Part shown: positions 8,412-17,376 of the stretch, piece by piece | Numbering within the stretch: the stretch's first letter is position 1 | Layout: every line of letters begins with the position of its first letter | Origin: an uncultured Marmoricola sp. | Lineage (GTDB): Bacteria; Actinomycetota; Actinomycetes; Propionibacteriales; Nocardioidaceae | Direction of reading: 5' to 3' | Length of the DNA stretch: 37,869 nt | Assembly (NCBI GenBank): GCA_937868075.1 | Contig: CALMLL010000060.1 | Coordinates: 1 to 37,869 of the forward strand | Position numbers and translations under genes: made by a program | Notes under the pieces: model-generated | What the model saw: the letters and a program-made list of their open reading frames with translations, nothing else | What the model was told of the DNA's origin: nothing | Databases searched by the model: none

Positions 8412-8855
8412 TCAGGCAGGCACGACGTTGAGGTTGACCGTCGCCTCGACATCATCGAGAACCTTGACCTTGACCGAGTAGGCGCCGACCGACTTGATCG
8501 GGTTGCCGACCACGATGCTGCGCTTGTCGACCTCGGCGCCACCGGCGGTGATCGCCTCGGCGATGTCGGCCGCAGTCACCGCACCGAACAGACGGCCCTC
8601 GGAACCGGCGCGCACCTTGACGTTGAAGGTCGCGCCCTCCAACTTGGCCTTGACCTCGGCGGCGTGGTCGGCGTCGCGCACGGCCTTGGCCTCACGCGAA
8701 CGCTGGATCGACTCGATGGTCTTCTCGCCACCGCGGGTCCAGCGGATCGCGAAACCGCGGGGCACGAGGTAGTTGCGGCCGTAGCCGTCTTTGACCTCGA
8801 CGACGTCGCCGGCGCTGCCGAGCCCGGACACTTCCTGAGTGAGGATCAACTTCAT
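8412..8855 (-). CDS. rplI: 50S ribosomal protein L9
   Basis: L9 binds 23S rRNA at the base of the L1 stalk and helps keep the reading frame. The 147-residue protein has the normal length and starts [13 protein letters not shown], with the conserved [17 protein letters not shown] of the N-terminal RNA-binding domain. A charged helical linker follows, then a C-terminal domain beginning near [23 protein letters not shown] lies 8 bases before the ATG. It is the last gene of the rpsF-ssb-rpsR-rplI operon, 14 bases after rpsR. Confidence 0.98.
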   Translation of the reverse strand: MKLILTQEVSGLGSAGDVVEVKDGYGRNYLVPRGFAIRWTRGGEKTIESIQRSREAKAVRDADHAAEVKAKLEGATFNVKVRAGSEGRLFGAVTAADIAEAITAGGAEVDKRSIVVGNPIKSVGAYSVKVKVLDDVEATVNLNVVPA

Positions 8856-8869
8856 GGTCTGGTCTCCTC

Positions 8870-9106
8870 TCAGCGAGCCGTGGACGTGTAGGGCAGCAGT
8901 GCGATCTCACGAGCGTTCTTGACCGCCATGGCCACGTCGCGCTGGTGCTGCACGCAGTTGCCGGTCACACGACGCGCCCGGATCTTGCCGCGGTCGGAGA
9001 TGAACTTGCGGAGCAGGTTGACGTCTTTGTAGTCGACGCCGTTGGCCTTCTCCTTGCAGAACTGGCAAACCTTCTTCTTGGGCTTGCGGATGACTGCCTT
9101 CGCCAT
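8870..9106 (-). CDS. rpsR: 30S ribosomal protein S18
   Basis: S18 sits with S6 on the platform of the small subunit. The 78-residue protein has the conserved core [19 protein letters not shown] and the RRVTGNC segment. The N-terminal CQFC and a later cysteine, in GNCVQHQR, make this a cysteine-containing form able to bind zinc. Actinobacteria often carry a second, cysteine-free S18 elsewhere, which cannot be checked here. It sits between ssb and rplI in the expected operon. Confidence 0.98.
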   Translation of the reverse strand: MAKAVIRKPKKKVCQFCKEKANGVDYKDVNLLRKFISDRGKIRARRVTGNCVQHQRDVAMAVKNAREIALLPYTSTAR

Positions 9107-9183
9107 GGTGCTTGGTTCTCTTTCAGTGAGCCCGGGCGCTCATCGACCCACGCGGGGCGAGCGACCGGAAGTTGGATGGTGGA

Positions 9184-9714
9184 TCAGAAGGGGGGCTCTT
9201 CAGAAGGCTGAGCGGCCCAGGGGTCACGCGCCGGTGCGGGCGCCTGCCCGCCGCCGCCGCCGTACGACGGAGCCGACTGCGACTGCGCAGGGCTGCCCCA
9301 CGCCTCGTCGCCACCGCCGGAGTAGCCACCACCACCACCACCGGCGCCACGAGCGGCGCGGGTGACCTTGGCGGTCGCGTACTTCAACGAAGGACCGACC
9401 TCTTCGACCTCGATCTCGAAGACGGTGCGCTTCTCGCCTTCGCGGGTCTCATAAGAACGAGCCTTCAGGCGACCCTGAACGACCACGCGCATCCCCTTGG
9501 TCAGGGACTCCGCGACGTTCTCGGCCGGCTGGCGCCACACCGAGCAGGAGAGGAACAGCGCTTCGCCGTCCTTCCACTCGTTGGTCTGGCGGTCGAAGGT
9601 GCGCGGGGTGGACGCGATCCGGAAGTTGGCCACGGCCGCACCCGAGGGGGTGAAGCGCAGCTCCGGGTCGTCGACCAGATTGCCCACGACGGTGATGAGT
9701 GTTTCGCCTGCCAT
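9184..9714 (-). CDS. ssb: Single-stranded DNA-binding protein
   Basis: SSB coats single-stranded DNA during replication and repair. The 176-residue protein starts with [20 protein letters not shown] and has an OB fold over residues 1-110, including the [21 protein letters not shown] region. A flexible glycine-rich tail follows ([11 protein letters not shown]), and the end is acidic and aromatic, PSEEPPF, like the DDEPPF or DDIPF tip through which SSB recruits partner proteins. GAGGAG lies just before the ATG. It lies 26 bases after rpsF in the same operon. Confidence 0.98.
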   Translation of the reverse strand: MAGETLITVVGNLVDDPELRFTPSGAAVANFRIASTPRTFDRQTNEWKDGEALFLSCSVWRQPAENVAESLTKGMRVVVQGRLKARSYETREGEKRTVFEIEVEEVGPSLKYATAKVTRAARGAGGGGGGYSGGGDEAWGSPAQSQSAPSYGGGGGQAPAPARDPWAAQPSEEPPF

Positions 9715-9740
9715 GTCGGACTCCTCGTGCCTACAGACGC

Positions 9741-10031
9741 TCAGCGAGCGTCGGGACGAATGACCTTAGTCCGGAGCACCGACTCGTTCAGCGTGAGCTG
9801 ACGGTCGAGTTCCTTCACCGTTGCCGGCTCAGCCGACAAGTTGACGATGGCGTAGATGCCTTCGGCGTTCTTCTTGATCTCATAAGCCATCCGGCGACGG
9901 CCCCACACCTCGACGTTGTCGATGGTGCCGCCGTCTTTGGTGACTAGGGACAGGTACTTGTCGAGCGACGGGGCGACCGTGCGCTCTTCAAGGGAGGGGT
10001 CGAGGATGACGACCACTTCGTAGGCACGCAA
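9741..10031 (-). CDS. rpsF: 30S ribosomal protein S6
   Basis: S6 binds S18 and 16S rRNA on the platform of the small subunit. The protein contains the family core [16 protein letters not shown] at its start and [24 protein letters not shown] in the middle. The TTG at 10031 is chosen rather than the in-frame ATG at 10055, because a perfect AAGGAGGT ribosome site (10039-10046) lies between them, 7 bases before the TTG, and S6 proteins begin with RAYE. This gives 96 residues, normal for the family. It is the first gene of the rpsF-ssb-rpsR-rplI operon. Its leader can fold to hide the ribosome site (see 10039-10084). Confidence 0.97.
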   Translation of the reverse strand: MRAYEVVVILDPSLEERTVAPSLDKYLSLVTKDGGTIDNVEVWGRRRMAYEIKKNAEGIYAIVNLSAEPATVKELDRQLTLNESVLRTKVIRPDAR

Positions 10032-10038
10032 ACTGCCT

Positions 10039-10084
10039 ACCTCCTTCGGACTCATGCGGCTACGGACGTTCCGTAGCAGGAGGT
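10039..10084 (-). promoter_or_regulatory. Candidate S6:S18 autoregulatory leader of rpsF
   Basis: On the minus strand the leader carries ACCTCCT (10084-10078), then a perfect 8-base hairpin GCTACGGA/TCCGTAGC with a 3-base loop (10077-10059). A 13-base unpaired stretch ending in CCGA follows (10058-10046), then AGGAGGT (10045-10039), which is the rpsF ribosome site. ACCTCCT and AGGAGGT are exact complements, so a closed form would hide the ribosome site. An S6:S18 complex is known to repress its own mRNA through a stem with a CCG-containing bulge in rpsF leaders of many bacteria, and this fold fits that description. That it is bound here is inference. Confidence 0.65.
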
Positions 10085-10109
10085 TGCCCTGAATTCAAGG
10101 CGACGAACA

Positions 10110-10115
10110 AGAATA
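10110..10115 (-). promoter_or_regulatory. Possible -10 box for the rpsF operon
   Basis: TATTCT lies on the minus strand at 10115-10110, about 80 bases upstream of the rpsF start and just upstream of the leader fold. No convincing -35 is seen. Confidence 0.3.
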
Positions 10116-10161
10116 CCCCGGCTGCAGGGGTGCTGCGAAATCGGCGAGGGCGCTACCCCAA

Positions 10162-10184
10162 GAGGTGCCACGCCGAAGCACCTC
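10162..10184 (-). terminator. Hairpin downstream of the sortase gene
   Basis: GAGGTGC (10162-10168) and GCACCTC (10178-10184) form a perfect 7-base stem with a 9-base loop. It begins 34 bases after the class E sortase stop and lies ahead of the rpsF promoter, as expected for a terminator separating the two units. There is no T tract. Confidence 0.5.
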
Positions 10185-10218
10185 GGTGTGAGGGCAATCG
10201 TCGGCAAAGCCCGGTCCG

Positions 10219-10905
10219 CTAACGCCGGGTCGCTGAGGTCAGGTGACCAAAGGCCACCAGGCGGTTGTCGGTGTGGAACAACTCCGAGCAGGTCAAAAGC
10301 GTGATCAGTTTCTGCCCCTTGCGTTGAGCCGGCTCGATGCCGCCGCTCTTGGGGTTGGCTGGAAGTGGGTTGAGCACCCAACCGGCAGTGAAGTCGACCA
10401 CCAGTCCGGCACCGGGGGTGTCGAGCACATAGGTATAGACCTTGCTGCTGGTTTCCACGATGACTTTGTCGCCGGGGCGCAAGTCCGGCATCCGGCGTAG
10501 TGGTTCGCCGTGAGTGACCCGGTGAGCCGCAACCACATAGTTGCCGACCTTGCCGACCTCCGCAGTGCCCACCACGTGACCAAAGCCCTGGGCTAACGCC
10601 TGGTCGCCGGTCCCACGCAGGACCGGGACGGCGTAGTCCGCACCGAAGCGCGGGATCCGGATGAGCGCGTCAGCGTTGACCCCTGCCTCGACTTCGACGC
10701 GGCGCTCGCCTCGCTTCCAGCTCTCTTCCAAGCGTTCGATAGTGCGCGCCTGTGCGCGGTGAGACACCCAGTTCGTGCCAAACAACTGCCACGCCACCCA
10801 TCCAGACCAGGCCAGGCCACCAACAAGGAGGGTGGCACCGAGCACCATGGCTAGGGTGAGCCTCCGTGGCGAGACCTGAGGTTTGGTGCCGAGCTCTAGG
10901 ACCAT
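10219..10905 (-). CDS. Class E sortase
   Basis: Sortases are membrane transpeptidases that cut a sorting signal and join surface proteins to peptidoglycan. This 228-residue protein has an N-terminal membrane span (about residues 17-43) followed by the sortase beta barrel. The catalytic residues are visible: His128 in AAHRVTHG, Cys206 in TLLTC and Arg215 in DNRLVAFGHL. The preceding GHVVGTAEVGKVGNYVVAAHR block and the TLxTC form are typical of class E. The ATG at 10905 is the likely start, but no ribosome site is visible, and an in-frame TTG at 10941 is an alternative. It follows a lipoprotein gene and the large LPNTG surface protein. Class E enzymes studied so far prefer LAxTG signals, so its substrate is not certain. 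Confidence 0.9.
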   Translation of the reverse strand: MVLELGTKPQVSPRRLTLAMVLGATLLVGGLAWSGWVAWQLFGTNWVSHRAQARTIERLEESWKRGERRVEVEAGVNADALIRIPRFGADYAVPVLRGTGDQALAQGFGHVVGTAEVGKVGNYVVAAHRVTHGEPLRRMPDLRPGDKVIVETSSKVYTYVLDTPGAGLVVDFTAGWVLNPLPANPKSGGIEPAQRKGQKLITLLTCSELFHTDNRLVAFGHLTSATRR

Positions 10906-10957
10906 CGGGTTGCGCGGGGTTCGCAGGCACGACCAAGGCAACGCAAAGCGGACTCGC

Positions 10958-11425
10958 TCACGGCCCAGGCCACATAACCGCGCATGACTTGAACAGCTGG
11001 CGGGTGCGTTTCAACTGGCGCTGTGGCGAGTTCTCCCCAGACAGCAGGTCGGCATAGCCTCGCCGGAGCTTGCGAATGAGGCAGCCCTTCTGGGACTCCT
11101 GAAACTGGCCCTTGCCTGAACTCATCGCCATCGACTCCCAGCCGGTGATGAAACCCTTCTCCGCCTGGGTCGGCTTCAACTTCGGCGGGGCTGTGTCGGT
11201 CTTGCCCGCCTTGGCGTCTCCCTTCGGCGACCCCTTGGTGGAGGGTGGATTGACGGTTGGCGTCGGCGCATCCTCGGCCCCGCTCGGCCGCGCAGTCGAC
11301 GATGGGGTCGACGAGGCCGAGGCTTTGGCTTTGGCTTTGGCTTCGGAATCAATGCTCGATCCGCAGCCGCTCAGGAGCAGCCCGAAGATGAGTAGGGCGA
11401 TGGCAAAGGGTCGGAAGATCATCAC
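10958..11425 (-). CDS. Small secreted lipoprotein, function unknown
   Basis: The 155-residue protein has a clear lipoprotein signal: hydrophobic residues 5-18, then LLSGC with the lipid-modified cysteine at residue 21. After it comes a low-complexity linker rich in Ala, Ser, Pro and Lys, including a threefold AK repeat encoded by a tandem GCCAAA-type hexamer. A small domain of about 65 residues with two cysteines ends in CAVMWPGP. I recognise no family for that domain. The start is GTG at 11425 or the adjacent ATG at 11422. It lies between the surface protein and the class E sortase on the same strand, so a role in the same envelope module is plausible but inferred. Confidence 0.75.
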   Translation of the reverse strand: MMIFRPFAIALLIFGLLLSGCGSSIDSEAKAKAKASASSTPSSTARPSGAEDAPTPTVNPPSTKGSPKGDAKAGKTDTAPPKLKPTQAEKGFITGWESMAMSSGKGQFQESQKGCLIRKLRRGYADLLSGENSPQRQLKRTRQLFKSCAVMWPGP

Positions 11426-11488
11426 AGTCTCGTCTGAGGGATGGGGTGGCCATACTACCGCGTGGCCACACCTGGACCGATCATGCCA

Positions 11489-11521
11489 CTGAGGTGGCGG
11501 ACCTGCGGTCCGCCACCTCAG
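11489..11521 (-). terminator. Strong hairpin terminator after the surface protein gene
   Basis: A perfect 15-base stem with a 3-base loop (arms 11489-11503 and 11507-11521) starts 9 bases after the stop of the 1905-codon gene. It probably limits read-through into the lipoprotein and sortase genes. No T tract follows. Confidence 0.85.
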
Positions 11522-11530
11522 CTAGGCGCT

Positions 11531-14500
11531 TCAGAGTGCCCGTCGGCGACGCCTGATCAAAGCCACACCCAGGAGCAAAGCTCCAATGGCTGCGGCACCC
11601 AATCCGGCGTACATCGAGGCGAGGTTCGCACCTTGCGTGGCACCCGTGTTGGGCAGCTTGACGTACTTGTTGATCACCGTGATGGTGTGATCCATCTCAG
11701 GATCGGCGATCACGATGCCGTCGTCTACACCGCCCACCGTTGTGTCATCGGTATCTTCGATGGTCACCAGCGCACTGCCGGCGCCGCCGACCTCGTCAGC
11801 CACACATTCGGATCCTGCCTGCACCCGCAGACGAATCGACTGTCCCGCCTTCAGCTTGAACCGCGGGAAGACCTCTGCCGTCTCGTCCGGGTAGGTGCAG
11901 ATGACCTCGAAGGTGAACGGACCCTTGTGGCTGGTGTCACCCACGACCTTCTTCTTGATCACAATGAATGCCTCGTCGAAGGTGTTGGTCACCGACAAAG
12001 TCAGCACCTGCTCAGCCTCGCTTGAACCGACAATCGCGGCGTTGTCGAACGAGTCGTAGTTGACGGTGTGGCTGTTGGCCCCAGAGGTGTTGGTCTCCAC
12101 TCCGAAGCAGTGGGCACCCTTGGGCAACTTGACATCGTTTCCGCTGCTGTCCTTGACCCGGATGGTCTCGCCATCCTTGACCGTGACCGGTCCCGAGAAC
12201 AAGGTGGCGATCACCGGAGATCCGGCTTCGTCCTGGGTCTCGATCTGGCAGGTCACGGTGACCTCGAAGGACTTGCCAACCACGTTGGGCAGGTCGGCGC
12301 CGCTGCCGTCAACCGTCTTGGCGACGTCGATGACCGCGACCGAGAACGCGTTGCTCACCTGGGCAATCACCGTGTTCTCCTGGTCGTTTTCAACGATCAC
12401 CACCTCAACCGGAGCCGGCGTGTTGTCGGCGTCAGCATTGTCGGTTTCCGTGATCGTGCAGTTGGTGCCGATCGGCAGGCCGCTGAACGCCTCGCTCGTC
12501 ACCGAGGTGGCTCCCTGGGCGGGAGTCAGCGTGACCTTGGTGTCGAGCACGGTGCGCTTGTCGAAGGTGCACATCACGGTGAACTTGAAGGGACCCTTGC
12601 CGAACAGTTGGCCACCAGGACCGACGATCGACTTGTTGATCTTGACCGAACCGGTGGTCACCGCGTTGGCGGTGTCAGTGTCGGTCACGGTCGTCTCAAC
12701 CCCAATCGGGTGACCGGTAGCGGCTGCCGTGTTGGGCTCGATTCCCTTCGTGATACCCGTGGTCTTGCAGGTGTACTTGACCACGTCTCCGGGAGCGAAC
12801 TTCGCAAACTTCGCGTAGTCGGCCGAGGTCGCCTCACATGCGGTGGTGACCGGGTCGGTGACCTCCACGTCGGTGAGGGTGACGTAGCCGGTGTTCTTCA
12901 CCACGATCCGCCAGAGCACGTCGGAACCGTAGGGGCGAATTGCACGCTCGGTCGTGGGACCGTTGCCAGCCACATCATCTGCCGACCAGCCACCCTCGCC
13001 GAGAGCGGCATCGGGGTCGCAGGAGTTGTCGGCCTTGGTGCAGACCTCCTTCTCGATGTCGATCGCCGGGTCGCGCTGCAGCGCCAGATCGATCGCCAGG
13101 TTGGAGAACGGATCGGTCGTGGTCGCGTCGGTGACACCGTGGATGTTCTCCGCGGTCGGCTCGTCACCGGTGATGCTGCCGGTGTCGGGGTTGACCGTGG
13201 CTGAGAGCACGAACTGGTTGGACCGCACCGAGCCGCCCACTCCCGAGATCGCGTCGTGCGACACGGTGTCGTTCTCGTCCACATCGGCTTCGGTGGTGCC
13301 GGCCGCCGGGAAGGCAGTCAGTTGCCACCCGTCGAGCTTCCCACCCGAGGCGAAGTCACTTGCCGGAATCTCCACGTAGTAGGTGCCTGCCGGCAACTTC
13401 GTGAACTTGTAGACCCCGTCGGTGGTGGTGGTCGAACCCACCTGAACGGGGGATCCACTTTCCGGCACGTAGAACAGGTTGACTGTGACCCCGTCGGGCA
13501 CCAGCCCGTCGACACCGGCGTCGTAGGCGCCGTTGCCGTTGACGTCTTCGAAGATCAGGTCACCCACAGTGTGCGACACCGTGCGAACCGTCACTCGGTT
13601 GGAGGCCAGGGTCTGGAATCCGTTGGCGTTGCTGAACGTGTCAGAGAAGGCCGTGAAGCGGTCGGAGTAGACGTTGTTGGCCTTGTTGGCGTCGGCCGAG
13701 AACGGGTCGGCGGTGTCACCGGCTTGGAGCTCGAACGACACCACCAGGCCCGAAGTCGCGGTCTGCTTGATCGGGGTCAGATCCTGAGAACCCACGAACT
13801 TGAATCCGGTCACCAACGACCAGTCAGAGATGCCCGCCGCGGGCACCCAGGTCGAGGTGTTGTTGTTCAAGTTCTGGTTGATCGTCCCCGGTGCGTCGGT
13901 CGTGTAGTAGAAGGTGCCTGGGTAGGCAGCCCCAGCCATGTCCGCCACGGTTGGTTCGCCACGGGTCAGCGTGAGCACACCATCGTAGTTCGACGCCGGC
14001 ACTCGGTTGACGCCACCTGGCACCGATCCGTCACCGTTGTAGGGGAACACCTCGATGAAGGTAGGCGCCTTGATGGTCAAGGTGTCAGAGAAGTTCTGCA
14101 TTGACAGGGTGTACTTCTGGTCGTCGTTGAGCACGTCCAGAGACGCGTCCACCTTCTTGCGCAGCTTCACTTCACCGGTCTGCTCCAAGACGACGGTGTG
14201 GTCGTCGGACGGAGTGATCGGTGAGCCTGTGAAGGTGATCTCCGAGTGATTCACCAATGAGGTGGCGTTGGGGGCCAGCGGATCGGTGTTGGTGCAAATT
14301 CGCCGGTTCGGGATCTCGGTGTTGGGGGTCCATTCGCCCAAGTTCCAGATCAAGGTCGTTCGACCTGCCGAAGGCGTGTCGTAGAGCACCACGTCGGCTG
14401 GCGTGCCGCCGGGCAAGGCAGCGGTGCAATCGGGGTCATAGTCGGCGTACTTCGGGAGCACGTCGGTGATCTTCACCCCTTGCACCGGTGCCGGGTCCTG

Positions 14501-17248
14501 GGACTGCGCCTGCAGAGATGAGACCACCTCCCAGACCACCTGGTTGCCAGCCACCGCGGCACCGGTGTTGCCGAAGTTGGCCGCGCCATCGCCGACACCG
14601 TCAATGGTGATCGTGCGCTTCTGAATCGCTGGTACAGCAAGCGACACGGTGACTCGGTCACCGTCAACAGCGGTGTTCTCCGGTGATGGGGTGTAGCCGC
14701 GGCTGGTCCAGTTGGGGCTGGCCTGGTCCGAGCGCACCGTGCCGAAGTTGGCGATCACGGCGCCGGCCGGAATGGCTTTCCCGTCGTGCGGGCCACCGTT
14801 GAAGGTGGAGCGCACCCGCATGCCGAAGTCGAGCCGGTTGTTGACGCCGAAGTCCTGCGTCGTCAACTCGCCAGTCGCCGGGTCGATCCCGGGCCGAACG
14901 CGGACCGCGTTGACCGCCTCAAGACCCCCCGGAACGCTGTTCGGGTCTTTGTACCAGGTGGTGGCGTCGTCAGTGCACCGAGCAGCGGCCTGGTTGGTCC
15001 AGGTTCCGTCATAGCGGCCCGTGGTCCCGTTCAGGCCGCCCGAGAGCGGGTCGTCACCAGCCGGCAGATCGATGTGACCGAACTCGAAGATCCACTTCTC
15101 GTTGTAGGCCTTTTCCAAGGTGTAGTCGTAGTTGCCGGTGCCGGGACCGGTAGCGGATAACCAGGCGTAGATGTTCGGGTCCCCGTTGCTCACGGTCTCC
15201 GTGGAGGGCACCAACGTGGCCATGGTGTTGTCGAAGACGTCGCAGATCCTTGAGTCGGTCCAGGTGGGCGCGTTAGCGTTGACCCAGTTGAGGTGGGTGT
15301 CGAACACCTGGCCGGGCTGCATCACGGCACTGCCGTCGTGGGGCGCAGTCATGTTGGGCAAGTACTGCCAATTCGCGTTGTACAACTGGGTCTGATCCAG
15401 CAGGTACTTCGCGAACTGACCGGGCGCGTAGACGAAGCTGGTCGGTCCGGCCACGTTGTCGCTTTTGGCCGGCGTCGTGGTGTTGGTGCCCGACGGGTCA
15501 CAGAAGGGCATGCCCTCCGCGTTGAGGTCGTTGCCATCGACACTCATCGGGTCACACCAACCCGGCTCCCGGCCGCTGCCGAAGTTGCTCGCGCCAGAGA
15601 CGCCGTCAGGATCGAAGTCGCCGACTCGGTTGTACAGGGTCAGACCGCCGGCATCGTTTCCGACGTTGCCATCACCGGCGTCGATCGAGGAGAGCGGAAT
15701 GAAGATCTGCACCCGGTACGAGGCGACATAGAAGGGGCCTGCGGACAGGTCCGCCCCGCCCGCATTTTTGGTCGGGTAACGGGCCCCGGACATGTCGATC
15801 TCGTCGAAGGTCAACGTATAGTCACTGGTCGGGTCCGAGGGGTCGTTGCGAGTGGCCGTGCAGGTGCCCGAGTCGAGCACTGTCATGTTCATCTGAGAGT
15901 AGTCGCCGTAGGGCCCGGGCCGGCCACCCACGGTGCCTGCCCACCTTGTGGGGTTCGGGATGCACTGGGTGATCGCAAACTTGAACCCCGGGTGTGCGGT
16001 TGCGCCGTCAGACAGCATCGAGAAGAGGTCGTCGGTCACCGTGATCGGCTGCTTCAGCGCCTCAGTGCCCACCCGTCGGTTGGTCTTCACCTGGATCACG
16101 GTGTAGGTGTAGTAGCCAGGTTCAGAACCGTTGCCCACATTGCCGTATCCCGGGTCTTGGTTGAAGAAGCCTTTCTTCTCGAGCTCGTAGGCCGGGGCCG
16201 CAGTGATCTGAATCGGTCCGTAGGGCACCTCAGCCGACGGCACCGCCGTCGGGATCCCGTTGGCGTCGACCGCGTAGGCAGTGCCGACGGTGTCGAAGGA
16301 GGAGCCGTTCGGCGAGGTCGAGGAGACTTTCACCACGGGCTGAAACAGCACCGCGTCACCTGTTTGGGTCCACTTGCCCAGGTTGCACTTCAAGGTCACC
16401 GAAGTGGTTCCGGCCGGGGGCATCGCGCCTTCGGGGATGACGTTGCCATCTTGATCGACGATCACGCTAGCCGGGGTGGCGCCGCCGCCACCACTGGGCT
16501 TGCAGCGCGCCGGAATGCGGGCGAAATTGGCAATCGCGCCGTCGGTCAGGTTAAGGGTCTGCTGGAAGATCACGGCTTGGTTCTTGGCCGACAGGTCTTC
16601 GAAACTGGAGTCAGTGATCGACCAACTAAAGGTCACCGTGTCAGCGGTGCGCACGATCAGATCGTTGGCCGCACAGTCCTGACCGGGATCGGCGCAGGTC
16701 GCATCAAACGGCGCCGAACCGGTGTAGACCGCGGGGTCCCCAGTGCCGCCGTCGACGGGGATCACCAAGTTGGTGTACCAGTCCGGGCGGATCAGTGTGT
16801 CAACCGTGGCGTTGCCGCCATCGGCGATGGTCAGCGTGGCCGACTCACCAACCTGAGGAGACGTGCGCGGAGTGTCGTTGTCGCCACTGTCTGGGGTGAT
16901 GGAGTAGGTGTTGTCGTTGACGGTCACCTTCACCTTGACCGTGCCACCCGAGCACGAGGCCGCGTCGACGCCGCTGATCGACCAGGTCCCATCCGCCCCA
17001 GGCGTCGCGGACCCGATCACCGCACCGCCCGCGTCACAGATCAGCTCGACTGTGGTTGCGTTGCCGAGCCCCGGCTCGCCCGCATCGAGCGTTCCGTTGG
17101 CGTTGGTGTCGACCGACACGGTGCCTGAGACGGTCACGACCGGTGCAGCAGAAGCCACAGGGACGAGCCCGAAAGTTAGAAGCGTTGAAGCCAGCAGCGC
17201 TGTGAACCCGAGATGTAGACGGTTCTTGACCAAACCGCGACGGTTCAT
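11531..17248 (-). CDS. Giant LPNTG-anchored surface protein with SdrD B-like and DUF5979 repeats
   Basis: This 1905-residue protein is exported and sortase-anchored. The signal peptide spans residues 1-35 (ending VASAA). An SdrD B-like domain follows, with a calcium-loop pattern DTNANGTLD at 47-55. A long central region of repeated beta-rich, isopeptide/DUF11-like modules runs to about 1220. A second SdrD B-like domain has DVNGNGAYD at 1235-1243, then a DUF11-like module at about 1395-1530. Three related cysteine-containing modules of DUF5979 type lie at about 1535-1860, each with a KGPFxF or similar strand. The sorting signal is complete: LPNTG at 1865-1869, a hydrophobic span and a RRRRR tail. 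The ATG at 17248 has AGGAA upstream. Such proteins act as adhesins or cell-surface stalks; the binding partner is unknown. Confidence 0.92.
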   Translation of the reverse strand: MNRRGLVKNRLHLGFTALLASTLLTFGLVPVASAAPVVTVSGTVSVDTNANGTLDAGEPGLGNATTVELICDAGGAVIGSATPGADGTWSISGVDAASCSGGTVKVKVTVNDNTYSITPDSGDNDTPRTSPQVGESATLTIADGGNATVDTLIRPDWYTNLVIPVDGGTGDPAVYTGSAPFDATCADPGQDCAANDLIVRTADTVTFSWSITDSSFEDLSAKNQAVIFQQTLNLTDGAIANFARIPARCKPSGGGGATPASVIVDQDGNVIPEGAMPPAGTTSVTLKCNLGKWTQTGDAVLFQPVVKVSSTSPNGSSFDTVGTAYAVDANGIPTAVPSAEVPYGPIQITAAPAYELEKKGFFNQDPGYGNVGNGSEPGYYTYTVIQVKTNRRVGTEALKQPITVTDDLFSMLSDGATAHPGFKFAITQCIPNPTRWAGTVGGRPGPYGDYSQMNMTVLDSGTCTATRNDPSDPTSDYTLTFDEIDMSGARYPTKNAGGADLSAGPFYVASYRVQIFIPLSSIDAGDGNVGNDAGGLTLYNRVGDFDPDGVSGASNFGSGREPGWCDPMSVDGNDLNAEGMPFCDPSGTNTTTPAKSDNVAGPTSFVYAPGQFAKYLLDQTQLYNANWQYLPNMTAPHDGSAVMQPGQVFDTHLNWVNANAPTWTDSRICDVFDNTMATLVPSTETVSNGDPNIYAWLSATGPGTGNYDYTLEKAYNEKWIFEFGHIDLPAGDDPLSGGLNGTTGRYDGTWTNQAAARCTDDATTWYKDPNSVPGGLEAVNAVRVRPGIDPATGELTTQDFGVNNRLDFGMRVRSTFNGGPHDGKAIPAGAVIANFGTVRSDQASPNWTSRGYTPSPENTAVDGDRVTVSLAVPAIQKRTITIDGVGDGAANFGNTGAAVAGNQVVWEVVSSLQAQSQDPAPVQGVKITDVLPKYADYDPDCTAALPGGTPADVVLYDTPSAGRTTLIWNLGEWTPNTEIPNRRICTNTDPLAPNATSLVNHSEITFTGSPITPSDDHTVVLEQTGEVKLRKKVDASLDVLNDDQKYTLSMQNFSDTLTIKAPTFIEVFPYNGDGSVPGGVNRVPASNYDGVLTLTRGEPTVADMAGAAYPGTFYYTTDAPGTINQNLNNNTSTWVPAAGISDWSLVTGFKFVGSQDLTPIKQTATSGLVVSFELQAGDTADPFSADANKANNVYSDRFTAFSDTFSNANGFQTLASNRVTVRTVSHTVGDLIFEDVNGNGAYDAGVDGLVPDGVTVNLFYVPESGSPVQVGSTTTTDGVYKFTKLPAGTYYVEIPASDFASGGKLDGWQLTAFPAAGTTEADVDENDTVSHDAISGVGGSVRSNQFVLSATVNPDTGSITGDEPTAENIHGVTDATTTDPFSNLAIDLALQRDPAIDIEKEVCTKADNSCDPDAALGEGGWSADDVAGNGPTTERAIRPYGSDVLWRIVVKNTGYVTLTDVEVTDPVTTACEATSADYAKFAKFAPGDVVKYTCKTTGITKGIEPNTAAATGHPIGVETTVTDTDTANAVTTGSVKINKSIVGPGGQLFGKGPFKFTVMCTFDKRTVLDTKVTLTPAQGATSVTSEAFSGLPIGTNCTITETDNADADNTPAPVEVVIVENDQENTVIAQVSNAFSVAVIDVAKTVDGSGADLPNVVGKSFEVTVTCQIETQDEAGSPVIATLFSGPVTVKDGETIRVKDSSGNDVKLPKGAHCFGVETNTSGANSHTVNYDSFDNAAIVGSSEAEQVLTLSVTNTFDEAFIVIKKKVVGDTSHKGPFTFEVICTYPDETAEVFPRFKLKAGQSIRLRVQAGSECVADEVGGAGSALVTIEDTDDTTVGGVDDGIVIADPEMDHTITVINKYVKLPNTGATQGANLASMYAGLGAAAIGALLLGVALIRRRRRAL

Positions 17249-17288
17249 TGCGATTCCTAACTAGTGATGTGATGTGACCAGGCAAGGG

Positions 17289-17329
17289 GCACCTGGCGAT
17301 GATCGGAGGGCAGTGGCAACAGGTGCCAC
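17289..17329 (-). repeat. Competing inverted repeats ahead of the surface protein gene
   Basis: GTGGCA (17313-17318) and TGCCAC (17324-17329) form a 6-base hairpin. The overlapping CAGGTGCC (17320-17327) can pair instead with GGCACCTG near 17289. Both lie between the short sortase stop and the surface protein start, so they could be a weak terminator or attenuator. Confidence 0.35.
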
Positions 17330-17376
17330 CCCCGGATAGGACGAAGTCGGCCGCGTGGGCCGAGGGGAACAAGAGC

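Noticed and set aside
8412..10031. Ribosomal operon as something novel
   Set aside because: Gene order and proteins are ordinary for bacteria; only the leader is notable and is reported separately.
15293..17128. 611-codon plus-strand open frame opposite the surface protein gene
   Set aside because: It is an antisense shadow of a gene with clear signal peptide, domains and sorting signal; the frame is rich in Arg, Gly, His and Val and shows no protein-like motifs.
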